A DNA stretch of 64,000 bases from Chromobacterium subtsugae (GTDB lineage: Bacteria > Pseudomonadota > Gammaproteobacteria > Burkholderiales > Chromobacteriaceae): the NCBI RefSeq assembly GCF_001676875.1, contig NZ_JYKA01000012.1, positions 1-64,000 of the forward strand, in the 5' to 3' direction. Below are positions 50,506 through 61,387 of the stretch, in pieces. The notes beneath the pieces are model-generated. The model was not told the DNA's origin. It searched no databases and was given only the letters and a program-made list of their open reading frames with translations. Position 1 is the first letter of the stretch. Each line of letters opens with the position of its first letter. Position numbers and translations under genes: made by a program.

Positions 50506-51195
50506 ATGAGTGGGCAAGAATCACTTGAGGACTTGATAAAAAATAAGAAAAGTTTAGCACGTTTCAGCGATGGTGAATTTGAACAGATTGTCGGCGCTGG
50601 TGAGTACCCCCCTGATTCTGACTGGTGTCAAAAATGGTCCAAGCCATTAATTGATGACATGCTGAAAACCCTTTCCTCTGAGGATGATCGCTTACTTGTT
50701 GCCGTAGACCCACCATCGACATTCCTTGGGACGCGGGATTCAACTCACAGCATTCGCTTTGAATACAATATGTGGGTAGATATGCGCCGGCTGATGTGGA
50801 CATTCCTCTGCCCGGGAAGGTCATATGGCCATAGCCATTTATTCATAGAGGCCAACTCCCCAGACTTTAATTGGGCGCAATTTAAAGACCATTTACGCGA
50901 AAAACATGTCATTGTTGCCACAGGAAATACCGACAAAATAAGCGATCTTAACTTAGGGTTAAAAACATACTTCGTAGAGTGCGGCACAGAAAATGCCTAC
51001 GAGCGAAAATCTATCATAAAAGATAATATATCGAATCTTATCAAGAACAATGGGCTTGATAAAAATAATGTACTTGTTTTATTGAGCCTAGGACCCACTG
51101 CTGGTATTTTGGCGCGTGAATTTATTGATGATGACATTTGTGCTTGGGATACCGGTCATATGTTTAAATTTGCAGCTAAAAAATTTTCTGCGTGA
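50506..51195 (+). CDS. GT-D fold glycosyltransferase (DUF1792), probably missing its N-terminus
   Basis: A 229-residue frame with SLARFSDGEFEQIVGAG near the N-terminus and VLLSLGPTAGILAREF and AWDTGHMFKF near the C-terminus, the typical blocks of the DUF1792/GT-D family. There is no good ribosome site before the ATG at 50506. The same frame continues upstream to a stop at 50440-50442 with protein-like sequence, and a well-formed start lies in another frame at 50342. A one-base change in an A7 tract would restore a protein of about 284 residues. It is either inactive, phase-variable or translated from an internal start. Confidence 0.72.
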   Translation: MSGQESLEDLIKNKKSLARFSDGEFEQIVGAGEYPPDSDWCQKWSKPLIDDMLKTLSSEDDRLLVAVDPPSTFLGTRDSTHSIRFEYNMWVDMRRLMWTFLCPGRSYGHSHLFIEANSPDFNWAQFKDHLREKHVIVATGNTDKISDLNLGLKTYFVECGTENAYERKSIIKDNISNLIKNNGLDKNNVLVLLSLGPTAGILAREFIDDDICAWDTGHMFKFAAKKFSA

Positions 51196-51337
51196 CATGT
51201 GAATTAATTTCTTAACGAACAAATAAAGAAAATTGCCAACACTAAATAATGCACTACCACTCTGTTTTGCATAAAAATCAAACCGGTTTGGAAGTGATTT
51301 TAGCTGCGTGCTAACTTATTTATAGAAGACAACTCCT

Positions 51338-52528
51338 ATGGATAGCACTCTAAAATTGATTGGACGTACCGCGCCATTATTTGGTGCGGACATCACTCAA
51401 CATAAGCAGGATTTGGAAGAAATCGTTGCTGAAAGCAGTTTTCTGGTCATCGGTGGAGCTGGCTCTATTGGCCAAGCCGTAGTACGCGAGATCTTCAAAC
51501 GTAATCCAAAAGTATTGCATGTTGTCGATATCAGTGAAAACAACATGGTCGAGCTCGTACGTGATCTACGCAGCACCCTTGGGTATATCGATGGGGACTT
51601 CCGCACCTTCTCTATCGACTGCAATGGGCCGGAATTTGATGCCTTGATGTCTTGGGGAAAGGGCTACGATTATGTGCTCAACTTATCGGCATTGAAGCAT
51701 GTCCGTAGCGAAAAAGACCCATTCACCTTGATGAGGCTGATAAAGGTCAATATCCTCAATACTATCAGCACGTTGAAACATGCTAAAAATAGTGGCGCCA
51801 AAAAATATTTCTGCGTGTCCACCGATAAGGCCGCTAACCCAGTCAATATGATGGGGGCCAGCAAGCGCATCATGGAAAAATTTTTGATGCGCGAGAGCCT
51901 TGACCTAGCTATTTCTACCGCCCGCTTTGCCAATGTAGCATTTTCGGATGGGTCGCTACTGCACGGATTCAATCAGCGCTTTACAAAACGCCAGCCTATT
52001 TCTGCACCTAGCGATATTCAGCGATATTTCGTCACGCCGCAAGAATCTGGGGAGCTTTGCTTGATGTCTTGCTTGCTAGGTCAAAACCGGGAGATTTTCT
52101 TTCCCAAACCAAGTCATGATCTTCAGCTGACTAGTTTTTCTGATATCGCAAGCCGATATCTGGAGCAGCTGGGATACACCCCCTACCCATGCAGCTCGGA
52201 AGAAGAAGCCAGAGAGAAAGCCTCCGCGCTAATTGCTGACAAGAAATGGCCCTGCTACTTTTTCTCTAGCGATACGACCGGAGAAAAGAGTTATGAAGAA
52301 TTTTTCACTGAAAGAGAAATTCTCGACATGGCACGATTCCAAAACATTGGGATTATTAAAAATGACCCCGCTTTCGATGAGCAGGCACTGAATTCATTCC
52401 TGGATGGTATCCAGAAATTGAATCAAAACGGCCGCTGGGAAAAAATTGAAATCGTATCGCTTTTTGAAGCAATCCTGCCTGAGTTTTCACACTTGGAGAC
52501 TGGGAAATATCTGGACGGAAGAATGTAA
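51338..52528 (+). CDS. UDP-HexNAc 4,6-dehydratase (short WbpM/CapD type)
   Basis: A 396-residue soluble SDR protein lacking the membrane domain of full-length WbpM. The NAD site is LVIGGAGSIGQAVVREIF. The catalytic block is NLSALKHVRSEKDP (the ALKHV of the family), CVSTDKAANPVNMMGASKRIMEKF and FANVAFSDGSL. It should convert UDP-GlcNAc to a UDP-4-keto-6-deoxy sugar, feeding the WbpV-like reductase at 42588. A 142-base AT-rich spacer precedes it, perhaps with its own promoter. Confidence 0.82.
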   Translation: MDSTLKLIGRTAPLFGADITQHKQDLEEIVAESSFLVIGGAGSIGQAVVREIFKRNPKVLHVVDISENNMVELVRDLRSTLGYIDGDFRTFSIDCNGPEFDALMSWGKGYDYVLNLSALKHVRSEKDPFTLMRLIKVNILNTISTLKHAKNSGAKKYFCVSTDKAANPVNMMGASKRIMEKFLMRESLDLAISTARFANVAFSDGSLLHGFNQRFTKRQPISAPSDIQRYFVTPQESGELCLMSCLLGQNREIFFPKPSHDLQLTSFSDIASRYLEQLGYTPYPCSSEEEAREKASALIADKKWPCYFFSSDTTGEKSYEEFFTEREILDMARFQNIGIIKNDPAFDEQALNSFLDGIQKLNQNGRWEKIEIVSLFEAILPEFSHLETGKYLDGRM

Positions 52529-52529
52529 T

Positions 52530-53195
52530 ATGCAGCGTTTTTTTGACATATTTTTTTCAGCAATAGCATTGCTGATTTTATCTCCCTTGCTGATACCCAT
52601 CATGATCGCTTTGCGGCTGACAGGCGAAGGTGAGATTTTTTACAAGCAAAACCGAATAGGTCACGGCGGGAAAAGCTTTGGCCTGTTGAAGTTTGCAACC
52701 ATGTTGAAGAATAGCCCTAATATAGGTTCAGGCAATATAACTCTCAAGAATGATCCGAGAGTGCTGCCGATGGGGAATTTTCTCAGAAAAACAAAAATCA
52801 ATGAACTGCCTCAACTAATTAATATTTTGACTGGAGACATGAGTGTTATCGGCCCTCGCCCTTTGACTAAAGATAATTTTGATATTTACCCTGTGTCGGT
52901 AAAATCCGCCTTATATAAAATACGGCCAGGTCTTTCAGGAATTGGTTCAATCGTGTTCCGAGCTGAAGAAAACATGCTGGACAATCGAGAAGATCCACGG
53001 GATTACTACTGTAAATTCATCGCTCCTTACAAAGGCGAGCTGGAACGCTGGTATACCGAGAAAAAGAATGGGATTTTATACTTTACTTTGATTTTCCTTA
53101 CCGTGTGGGTCGTATTATTTCCGAATTCAAAGATAATCTGGAAAACCTTCCCAGACTTGCCTTTACCACCGCAAGAGCTGAAAGAGTTTATTTAA
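52530..53195 (+). CDS. PglC/WcaJ-type initiating sugar-1-phosphate transferase
   Basis: A 221-residue monotopic phosphoglycosyl transferase. An N-terminal hydrophobic re-entrant helix (FFDIFFSAIALLILSPLLIPI) precedes a cytoplasmic domain with KQNRIGHGGKSFGLLKFATM, LRKTKINELPQL and MSVIGPRPLTKDNFD. The start at 52530 has GGAAGA 8 bases upstream and lies one base past the dehydratase stop. It loads the first sugar phosphate on undecaprenyl phosphate, probably the 6-deoxy-HexNAc made by the dehydratase-reductase pair. A strong terminator ends the locus. Confidence 0.88.
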   Translation: MQRFFDIFFSAIALLILSPLLIPIMIALRLTGEGEIFYKQNRIGHGGKSFGLLKFATMLKNSPNIGSGNITLKNDPRVLPMGNFLRKTKINELPQLINILTGDMSVIGPRPLTKDNFDIYPVSVKSALYKIRPGLSGIGSIVFRAEENMLDNREDPRDYYCKFIAPYKGELERWYTEKKNGILYFTLIFLTVWVVLFPNSKIIWKTFPDLPLPPQELKEFI

Positions 53196-53202
53196 TTTAA
53201 TC

Positions 53203-53238
53203 AAAAAAAGGCTATGCCCATACAGGCATAGCCTTTTT
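53203..53238. terminator. Bidirectional terminator between polysaccharide locus and gltD
   Basis: AAAAAGGCTATGCC pairs perfectly with GGCATAGCCTTTTT around a 6-base loop. T runs exist in both directions, fitting the convergent genes. Confidence 0.93.
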
Positions 53239-53250
53239 ACGCGGAACAAC

Positions 53251-54723
<1,473 letters not shown>

Positions 54724-54734
54724 TCAACCGGCGC

Positions 54735-57700
54735 TTAGTCTTTCAGCAGGCTTTCCAGCTTGGCGGCCTTGGGCTTCACCAGCCAGAAGTAGTCGACGTA
54801 GTCGTCGAAGTTCTGCAGCATCGCGCGGCCGGTTTCCGAGCCGGTCAGTTCCACGTGCTTGGCGATCTTCTCCAGCAGGAAGGCGCGATACATGCCCATC
54901 GCCTCGCCATTGATCAAGTGGATGTCGATCAGCTCGTTGTTGTAGCGGTAAGCGAACTTCTCGCCCGGGTCGTAGACGAAGGCGAAGCCGCCGGTCATCC
55001 CCGCGCCGAAGTTGTAGCCGGTTTCGCCCAGCACCACGACCGTGCCGCCGGTCATGTATTCGCAGCAGTGGTCGCCGGCGCCCTCGATCACCGCCAAGGC
55101 GCCGGAGTTGCGCACGCCGAAGCGTTCGCCGGCGATGCCGGCGGCGAACAGCTGGCCGCCGGTGGCGCCGTACAGGCAGGTATTGCCGATGATGATGGAT
55201 TCGCTGGCCTTGTAGCCGGCATCCTTGGGCGGATAGATGGTGACGCGGCCGCCGGCCATGCCCTTGCCTACGTAATCGTTGGCGTCTCCCTCCAGCTCCA
55301 GGTGCAGGCCGGCCGCGTTCCACACGCCGAAGCTCTGGCCGGCGCTGCCGGTGAATTTCACTTTCAGACAGCCGAACGGCAAGCCGGCCGCGCCGTGGAC
55401 GCGGGCGATCTCGCCGGACAGCCGCGCGCCTATCGAGCGGTGGGTGTTTTCGATCGGGTATTCCAGCTCCAGCATCTGCCTGTTGCGGATGGCCGGCAGC
55501 GCGTCTTGCAGGATCTGCTCGGCCAGTTCGCCCTTGTCGAACGACGGGTTGCTGTCCGCCACGCAGAAGCGCGGCTCGCTGTCCGGCACCGTGCCTTGCG
55601 ACAGCAGCGGACGCAGGTCCAGCTTGTGCTGCTTGTCGCTCTCGCCCTCCAGCAATTCCAGCAGATCCATGCGGCCGATCAACTCCTCCATGGAGCGCAC
55701 GCCCAGCTTGGCCATCCACTCGCGGGTTTCGCGCGCGATGAACAGGAAGTAGTTGACCACCATGTCCGGCAAGCCGGTGAAGTACTTGGAGCGCAGCTTG
55801 ACTTCCTGTGTCGCCACGCCGGTGGCGCAGTTGTTCAGGTGGCAGATGCGCAGGTATTTGCAGCCCAGCGCCACCATCGGCCCGGTGCCGAAGCCGAAGC
55901 TCTCGGCGCCCAGGATGGCGGCCTTGACGACATCCAGGCCGGTTTTCAGGCCGCCGTCGGTCTGCACCCGCACCCGGCCGCGCAGGCCGTTGGCGCGCAG
56001 CACCTGCTGCGCCTCGGACAGGCCCAGCTCCCACGGCGAGCCGGCGTACTTGACCGAAGTCAGCGGCGAGGCGCCGGTGCCGCCGTCGTAGCCGGAGATG
56101 GTGATCAAGTCGGCATAGGCCTTGGCCACGCCGGCGGCGACGGTGCCGACCCCCGGCTCGGCCACCAGCTTCACCGACACCAGCGCCGTCGGGTTCACCT
56201 GCTTCAGGTCGAAAATCAGCTGCGCCAGGTCTTCGATGGAATAGATGTCGTGGTGCGGCGGCGGCGAGATCAGGCTGACGCCCTCCTTGGCATGGCGCAG
56301 CCGCGCGATCAGGCCGGACACCTTGTCGCCGGGCAACTGGCCGCCCTCGCCCGGCTTGGCGCCCTGCGCCACCTTGATCTGCAGCACCTCGGCGTTGACC
56401 AGATAGTGCGGTGTGACGCCGAAGCGCCCGGACGCCACCTGCTTGATCTTGGACATCTTCTCGGTGCCATAGCGCGCCGCGTCCTCGCCGCCCTCGCCGG
56501 AATTGGAGCGGCCGCCCAGCCGGTTCATCGCGATGGCCAGCGCCTCGTGCGCTTCCGGGCTCAGCGCTCCCAGCGACATGCCGGCCGAATCGAAGCGCTT
56601 GACGATGGCCTCCACCGGCTCCACCGCGTCGATCTCCAGCGCTTGCTCGGCCAGCTTCAGGCTCATCAGGTCGCGCAGCATCGCCACCGGGCGGGTGTTC
56701 ACCGTTTCGGCGTATTGCAGGTAGGCGTCGTAGTCGTCGTTCTGCACCGCCTTTTGCAGCAGCTGCACCACGTCGGGGTTGTAGGCGTGGTATTCCTCGC
56801 CGTGCACGTACTTGAGCAGGCCGCCTTGGGCGATGCCGCGCATCGGATTGAAAGCCAGCCGCGCCAGTTGCTTCTGGTCGGCCTCGAAGTCTTCGAAATT
56901 GGCGCCGGACACCCGCGACACCGTGCCCTTCAGGCACTGCGCGACCACGTCCTCGTGAATGCCCACCGCCTCGAACAGCTGCGCGCCGCGGTAGGAGGCG
57001 ATGGTGGAGATGCCCATTTTGGACAGCACCTTGAGCAGGCCCTTGTTGATGCCCTTGCGGTAGTGCTGCAGCGCCTCGTTGGCCTTCAGCGCCACCTCGC
57101 CGCTGTTCACCAGGTCGATGATGCTTTGGTAGGCCAGGTAGGGGTAGACCGCGGTGGCGCCGTAGCCCAGCACGCAGGCCATCTGGTGCGCGTCGCGCAC
57201 CGCCGCGGTTTCCACCACGATATTGGTCTTGCAGCGCAGGCCGGCGTCAATCAAGGCGTGGTGGACCGCGCCGGTGGCGAACAAGGCGTGGATGGGCAGG
57301 CGCTGGCCGGTGGCGTGGCGGTCGGACAGCACCACCACCACCGTGCCCTCCTGCACCGCCTCCACCACGTGCCGGGTCAGACAGCAAAGCGCCTCGCGCA
57401 GCGTGGTCTCGCCCGGGTCGTAGCACAGGTCGAAATTGGTGGCCTTCAGATAGCTCTCCGGCCGGGTGGTGACGCGGGTGAATTTCTCGTGGCTGAGCAC
57501 CGGGCTGCGCACCTCCAGCCGCTTCGCGTGTTCGGCGCTCTCCTCGAACATATTGCGTTCCGGACCGAACACCGTGTTCAGCGACATCACCACCGCCTCG
57601 CGGATCGGGTCGATAGGCGGGTTGGTCACCTGAGCGAACTGCTGGCGCAGGTAATCGAACGGCGAGCGGGCCTTCTGGCTCAGCACCGCCATCGGCGTGT

Positions 57701-59183
57701 CGTCGCCCATCGAGCCCACCGCCTCCTGGCCGTCCTCGGCCAGCACGCGCAGGATCTGGTCGCGCTCCTCGCGGCTGAAGTTGAACATCTTCTGCAGCCG
57801 CGCCAACTCATCCTTGGACAGCGGCTCGACGCCGGCGTCGTCCTCTATCGACAGCTCCAGGTACTTGGCGCTGTCCTTGATCCACTGCCGATAGGGTTTG
57901 GCGCTTTTCAGCTGGGCGTCTATCTCTTCCGGCAGCAGCAATTCGCCGTTGGCCAGGTCGGCGCCGAACAGTTGGCCCGGCTTGACCCGGCCCTTCTTCA
58001 CCACGTCCTGCGCGCGGTAGTCCCACACGCCCACTTCGGAGGCGATGGTGAGAATATTGTCCTTGGTCAGCACCCAGCGCGCCGGGCGCAGGCCGTTGCG
58101 GTCCAGCATGCAGGCGGCGTAGCGGCCGTCGGTCAGCACGATGCCAGCCGGACCGTCCCAGGGCTCCATATGCATCGAGTTGAATTCGTAGAAGGCGCGC
58201 AGGTCCTTGTCGGTGCTATCGACGTTCTGCCAGGCCGGCGGCACCAACAGGCGCAAGGCGCGGAACAGCGGGATGCCGCCCATCAGCAAGCCTTCCAGCA
58301 TATTGTCCAGGCTCATCGAGTCCGAACCGTCGGTCTGGACGATGGGCCGCACCGCGTCCATGTCCAGATGCGGCGAAGCCATGATGCGCTCGCGCGCGCG
58401 CGCCCAGTTGCGGTTGCCCTGCACGGTGTTGATCTCGCCGTTGTGGGCGAGGAAGCGGAACGGCTGCGCCAGCTTCCATTGCGGCCAGGTGTTGGTGGAG
58501 AAGCGCTGGTGGAACACCGCCAGGCTGGACTCGAAGCGCGGGTCGGCGAGATCGGGGAAAAACACTGCCAGGTGATCCGGCGTCACCAAGCCTTTATAGG
58601 AGATGGTATGCGGCGACAGCGTGGGCAGATAGAAATGCGGGTCGTCCTGGCGGTTGGCCTTCTCCGCCAGCCGGCGGCCCATGTAGAGCCGACGCTGGAA
58701 AGCCAGCTCGTCCATGCCGAACGGACAGTTCACGAACACCTGGACGATGGCCGGCAGCGACGCCAGCGCCGCCTCGCCGCAGGCGCTCACGTCGGTGGGC
58801 ACCACGCGGAAACCGGCCACTTCCAGTTGCTGAGCTTCCAGCTGTTCGCGCAGACGCGCCAGGCTGCGTTCGCCCAGCGCCCGCTCCGGGTGGTGGAACA
58901 CCAGGCCCGCGGCGTACACTGACTTCAGCGCGATGCCGGCCTCCAGGGCCACCTCGCGCAAAAAGCCGTCCGGTTTCTTGAACAGCAGGCCGCAGCCGTC
59001 GCCAGACTTGCCGTCCGCGGCCACCGCGCCGCGGTGGGTCAGCTTGGCCAGCGAGGAAATGGCGGTGGCCACCAGCCAGTGGCTGGGCTTGTCGTCCAGT
59101 TGGGCGATCAGGCCGAAGCCGCAGCTGTCCTGCTCGAACTCCGGTTTATACAATGTGCCTTGCAGGCGGCTCTGTCTGTCCAT
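54735..59183 (-). CDS. gltB: Glutamate synthase (NADPH) large subunit
   Basis: A protein of about 1482 residues, normal for GltB. A short propeptide precedes the catalytic Cys21 of the class II amidotransferase domain ([18 protein letters not shown]). The central domain and the FMN/3Fe-4S synthase domain follow, with cluster ligands in [18 protein letters not shown]. The C-terminal GXGXG beta-helix domain ends the protein. I prefer the ATG at 59183 (MDRQSR) because AGAGAA precedes it; the ATG four codons earlier (59195) is the alternative. It makes glutamate from glutamine and 2-oxoglutarate together with GltD. Confidence 0.95.
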   Translation of the reverse strand: MDRQSRLQGTLYKPEFEQDSCGFGLIAQLDDKPSHWLVATAISSLAKLTHRGAVAADGKSGDGCGLLFKKPDGFLREVALEAGIALKSVYAAGLVFHHPERALGERSLARLREQLEAQQLEVAGFRVVPTDVSACGEAALASLPAIVQVFVNCPFGMDELAFQRRLYMGRRLAEKANRQDDPHFYLPTLSPHTISYKGLVTPDHLAVFFPDLADPRFESSLAVFHQRFSTNTWPQWKLAQPFRFLAHNGEINTVQGNRNWARARERIMASPHLDMDAVRPIVQTDGSDSMSLDNMLEGLLMGGIPLFRALRLLVPPAWQNVDSTDKDLRAFYEFNSMHMEPWDGPAGIVLTDGRYAACMLDRNGLRPARWVLTKDNILTIASEVGVWDYRAQDVVKKGRVKPGQLFGADLANGELLLPEEIDAQLKSAKPYRQWIKDSAKYLELSIEDDAGVEPLSKDELARLQKMFNFSREERDQILRVLAEDGQEAVGSMGDDTPMAVLSQKARSPFDYLRQQFAQVTNPPIDPIREAVVMSLNTVFGPERNMFEESAEHAKRLEVRSPVLSHEKFTRVTTRPESYLKATNFDLCYDPGETTLREALCCLTRHVVEAVQEGTVVVVLSDRHATGQRLPIHALFATGAVHHALIDAGLRCKTNIVVETAAVRDAHQMACVLGYGATAVYPYLAYQSIIDLVNSGEVALKANEALQHYRKGINKGLLKVLSKMGISTIASYRGAQLFEAVGIHEDVVAQCLKGTVSRVSGANFEDFEADQKQLARLAFNPMRGIAQGGLLKYVHGEEYHAYNPDVVQLLQKAVQNDDYDAYLQYAETVNTRPVAMLRDLMSLKLAEQALEIDAVEPVEAIVKRFDSAGMSLGALSPEAHEALAIAMNRLGGRSNSGEGGEDAARYGTEKMSKIKQVASGRFGVTPHYLVNAEVLQIKVAQGAKPGEGGQLPGDKVSGLIARLRHAKEGVSLISPPPHHDIYSIEDLAQLIFDLKQVNPTALVSVKLVAEPGVGTVAAGVAKAYADLITISGYDGGTGASPLTSVKYAGSPWELGLSEAQQVLRANGLRGRVRVQTDGGLKTGLDVVKAAILGAESFGFGTGPMVALGCKYLRICHLNNCATGVATQEVKLRSKYFTGLPDMVVNYFLFIARETREWMAKLGVRSMEELIGRMDLLELLEGESDKQHKLDLRPLLSQGTVPDSEPRFCVADSNPSFDKGELAEQILQDALPAIRNRQMLELEYPIENTHRSIGARLSGEIARVHGAAGLPFGCLKVKFTGSAGQSFGVWNAAGLHLELEGDANDYVGKGMAGGRVTIYPPKDAGYKASESIIIGNTCLYGATGGQLFAAGIAGERFGVRNSGALAVIEGAGDHCCEYMTGGTVVVLGETGYNFGAGMTGGFAFVYDPGEKFAYRYNNELIDIHLINGEAMGMYRAFLLEKIAKHVELTGSETGRAMLQNFDDYVDYFWLVKPKAAKLESLLKD

Positions 59184-59292
59184 TTCTCTGCCCATTTATA
59201 CTTTGTAGTGATGGCTTCGATTCTAAGGGCAAGATCGCGACAGCCGCAACCGCGTTTGGCGCAGCGCAACAAGCATTCAATTTCAACCACTT

Positions 59293-59307
59293 AATCAACA
59301 ATTGATT
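59293..59307. promoter_or_regulatory. Inverted repeat in the gltB-cls divergent region
   Basis: AATCAA-CAA-TTGATT is a perfect 6-base inverted repeat in an AT-rich intergenic region between two divergent genes. No known operator class fits exactly. Confidence 0.35.
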
Positions 59308-59437
59308 GATTTTAAATGTAATTTCACTACCAAAAAACAGCTGCATTCTTGATTTTTTGAGACGTGAATTTTCAAAAAAACGACAGTCAATCAGGTCTGA
59401 AAGCAGATACAAACTGGTATTTTTCGCAATATTTTGT

Positions 59438-59454
59438 ATTTTGTCAGACAAAAT
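59438..59454. promoter_or_regulatory. Palindrome just before the cardiolipin synthase-type gene
   Basis: ATTTTGTC-A-GACAAAAT is a perfect 17-base palindrome ending 11 bases before the ATG. It is preceded by another ATTTTGT at 59431-59437. It would overlap the ribosome binding site, so it may act as an operator or, in RNA, as a hairpin limiting translation. Confidence 0.45.
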
Positions 59455-59465
59455 TCGAAAATAAA

Positions 59466-60986
59466 ATGAACCACGACGACGCCTCCGCATCCACGCTGCA
59501 ATTCGTCCGCCAACTGGCCGAACAGGCCTTGTCCCGCTCCGCCGGCGCGCCGCTGATCGGCGGAAACCAGGTGGATTTGCTGTACGACAGCGCCGACAAC
59601 TTCCCGGCCTGGGAAAACGCCATCGCCGCCAGCCAGGATTCGGTGTTCATCGAAATGTATATTTTCGCCAATGACCAATTTGGCGGAAAAATCAGAAATA
59701 TCCTGATAGATAAAGCCAAGCAAGGCATCCAAATTTGCCTGCTCTACGACTGGCTGGGCAGCTGGCGCGCGCATCTGTCGAGTTTTTTCAAGCCCTTGCA
59801 CGAAGCCGGCGCCGAGGTGCGCGCCTATCATCCGCCCAGCCTGGGCGGCGGACTGAGCCTCCTGGGACGCAACCACCGCAAGATGATCATCGTCGACCGC
59901 CGGCTGCTGTTCGTGTCCGGCCTGTGCATCAGCGACAGCTGGCGCGGCCGGCCGGACAAGGGGCTGGCTCCCTGGCGCGACACCGGCCTGGCGCTGCGCG
60001 GCCCTTTGCTCGCGCCGGCGCTGGCCGCCTTCGCCGACAGCTGGGCCAGCTGCGGCGCCGCGCTGGACAACCGCTGGCTGCAACCGCTGGCGGTGAAAGC
60101 CGAAGGCGGCGCGGCGGCGGCGCGGCTGATCGCCACCACGCCGTCCACCGCCAAGATGATGCGGCTGGACCTGCTGGTCGCCAGCTTCGCCCGCCGCACG
60201 CTGTGGCTGACCGACGCCTACTTCATGGCCACCAGCCTGTATCTGTCGGCGCTGAAGCAGGCGGCGCGCGACGGCGTCGACGTGCGCCTCTTGGTGCCGC
60301 GCTCCAGCGACATCCGCTGGATCGCCGCCGTTTCGCGCACCCAGTACCGACCGCTGCTGGAAGCCGGGGTGCGGGTGTTCGAATGGAACGGGCCGATGAT
60401 CCACGCCAAGACCGCCGTCGCCGACGGCCGCTGGGCGCGCATCGGCTCCACCAACCTCAATCTGTCCAGCTGGCTGGTCAACCGCGAGCTGGACATCGCG
60501 CTGGAAGACGAGGGCTTGGCCGGCGAGCTGGCGGAGCGCTTCCTGCGGGATCTGGAGCAATCCACCGAAATCGTGCTGCGCCAGGAGCGCCGCCGGCCGG
60601 TGCCGCGGCCGGTGGGCAAGCCGGAAAAACGCCCCCGCGGCACGCCCAAGGAGATGGCGCTCAGCGGCGCCAGCGCCGCCGCCCGCCAGGCGATACGCAT
60701 CGGCGACGCGCTGGGCGCGGTGGTGCACGGCAGCCGCATGGTGGAAAGCAGCGAGGCGCCGGCCTTCCTCAGCATAGGCTTGGCCTTGTGCCTGCTGGCG
60801 CTGGCGATAGGTTATTTCCCTTGGCTGGCGGCCGCGCCGCTCACCCTGCTGCTGGGCATAGGCGGCCTGGGGGTGGTATTCCGCGCCATCGGCCTGTACC
60901 TGGCCAAGCGGAGAAAAAAACAACAGTCCGCGCCGCGCGCCGGCACAGATCAAACGCAATCGCCGCCGCCGCCCGACTGCCAATGA
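59466..60986 (+). CDS. Cardiolipin synthase-type phospholipase D with C-terminal membrane hairpin
   Basis: A 506-residue protein with two HKD motifs: NHRKMIIVDRRLLFVSG and IHAKTAVADGRWARIGSTNLNLSSW. These define the phospholipase D superfamily, and the layout is like ClsB/ClsC. The start at 59466 (MNHDDASAST) fits the family; the extension upstream is AT-rich and non-homologous. Residues about 430-490 contain two hydrophobic segments (AFLSIGLALCLLALAIGYF and APLTLLLGIGGLGVVF) and a basic tail, which typical ClsB lacks. It probably makes cardiolipin or a related phospholipid at the inner membrane. Confidence 0.82.
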   Translation: MNHDDASASTLQFVRQLAEQALSRSAGAPLIGGNQVDLLYDSADNFPAWENAIAASQDSVFIEMYIFANDQFGGKIRNILIDKAKQGIQICLLYDWLGSWRAHLSSFFKPLHEAGAEVRAYHPPSLGGGLSLLGRNHRKMIIVDRRLLFVSGLCISDSWRGRPDKGLAPWRDTGLALRGPLLAPALAAFADSWASCGAALDNRWLQPLAVKAEGGAAAARLIATTPSTAKMMRLDLLVASFARRTLWLTDAYFMATSLYLSALKQAARDGVDVRLLVPRSSDIRWIAAVSRTQYRPLLEAGVRVFEWNGPMIHAKTAVADGRWARIGSTNLNLSSWLVNRELDIALEDEGLAGELAERFLRDLEQSTEIVLRQERRRPVPRPVGKPEKRPRGTPKEMALSGASAAARQAIRIGDALGAVVHGSRMVESSEAPAFLSIGLALCLLALAIGYFPWLAAAPLTLLLGIGGLGVVFRAIGLYLAKRRKKQQSAPRAGTDQTQSPPPPDCQ

Positions 60987-61387
60987 AAACAGCCGCTTAC
61001 CCGACCAGAGGATCGCCGCGGCGGGCAGCCGCCCCGCTTCGGCAAGCGGCTAATTGGTCACACCCCGAAGTTTTTTGCGCATCCGGCCATGCTGCATAAC
61101 AACATGACAGGCAAAAGGTCTACAATGCGCGCTTCTTGGGATGTTCTCCAGGCCGGCTGACGTGAAGCGACCTACGGTCGCCATGTACGGACCGCGGCGC
61201 AAAGCGACCCGTTTTATTCGCGCCTCAAGGCCAGCCTCCAGGGCGGCGGCGAAGACCCGTTCTTCAGCCCGTGCGTACAGAATCTGCGCCCCACGCGCAC
61301 CGAGTGACGCTGCAGCGATGCAGGCCGCCAGGTGACGCCACCCGGCCCCGCCGCAGTGTCCGAGTTAACAGCAACAAGGACTCAGGT
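60987..61387 (+). other. Non-coding region between the PLD gene and the decarboxylase
   Basis: About 400 bases with no credible coding frame. A -10-like TACAAT lies at 61121-61126. The part after it is GC-rich and full of inverted repeats, described as a candidate structured RNA. Confidence 0.6.
61131..61330 (+). ncRNA. Candidate structured RNA or leader upstream of the decarboxylase
   Basis: Starting 5-10 bases after TACAAT, the sequence can form GCGACC/GGTCGC (61167-61181), GGCGC/GCGCC (61196-61224), GTGCG/CGCAC (61271-61300) and CTGCA/TGCAG (61310-61323). GGGATGTTC at 61138 can pair in part with GAAGACCC at 61251 and GGCTG with CAGCC, enclosing the first two hairpins. The long interrupted helix and the GGGATGTTC start recall 6S RNA (E. 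coli 6S has GAGATGTTC), but the fit is not proven. A cis-acting leader of the decarboxylase is equally possible. Confidence 0.35.

Noticed and set aside
54855..58922. Very long open frame (1355 codons) on the plus strand opposite gltB
   Set aside because: It is antisense to an unmistakable glutamate synthase, is rich in His, Gln, Arg and Ala, and is explained by high GC at third codon positions.
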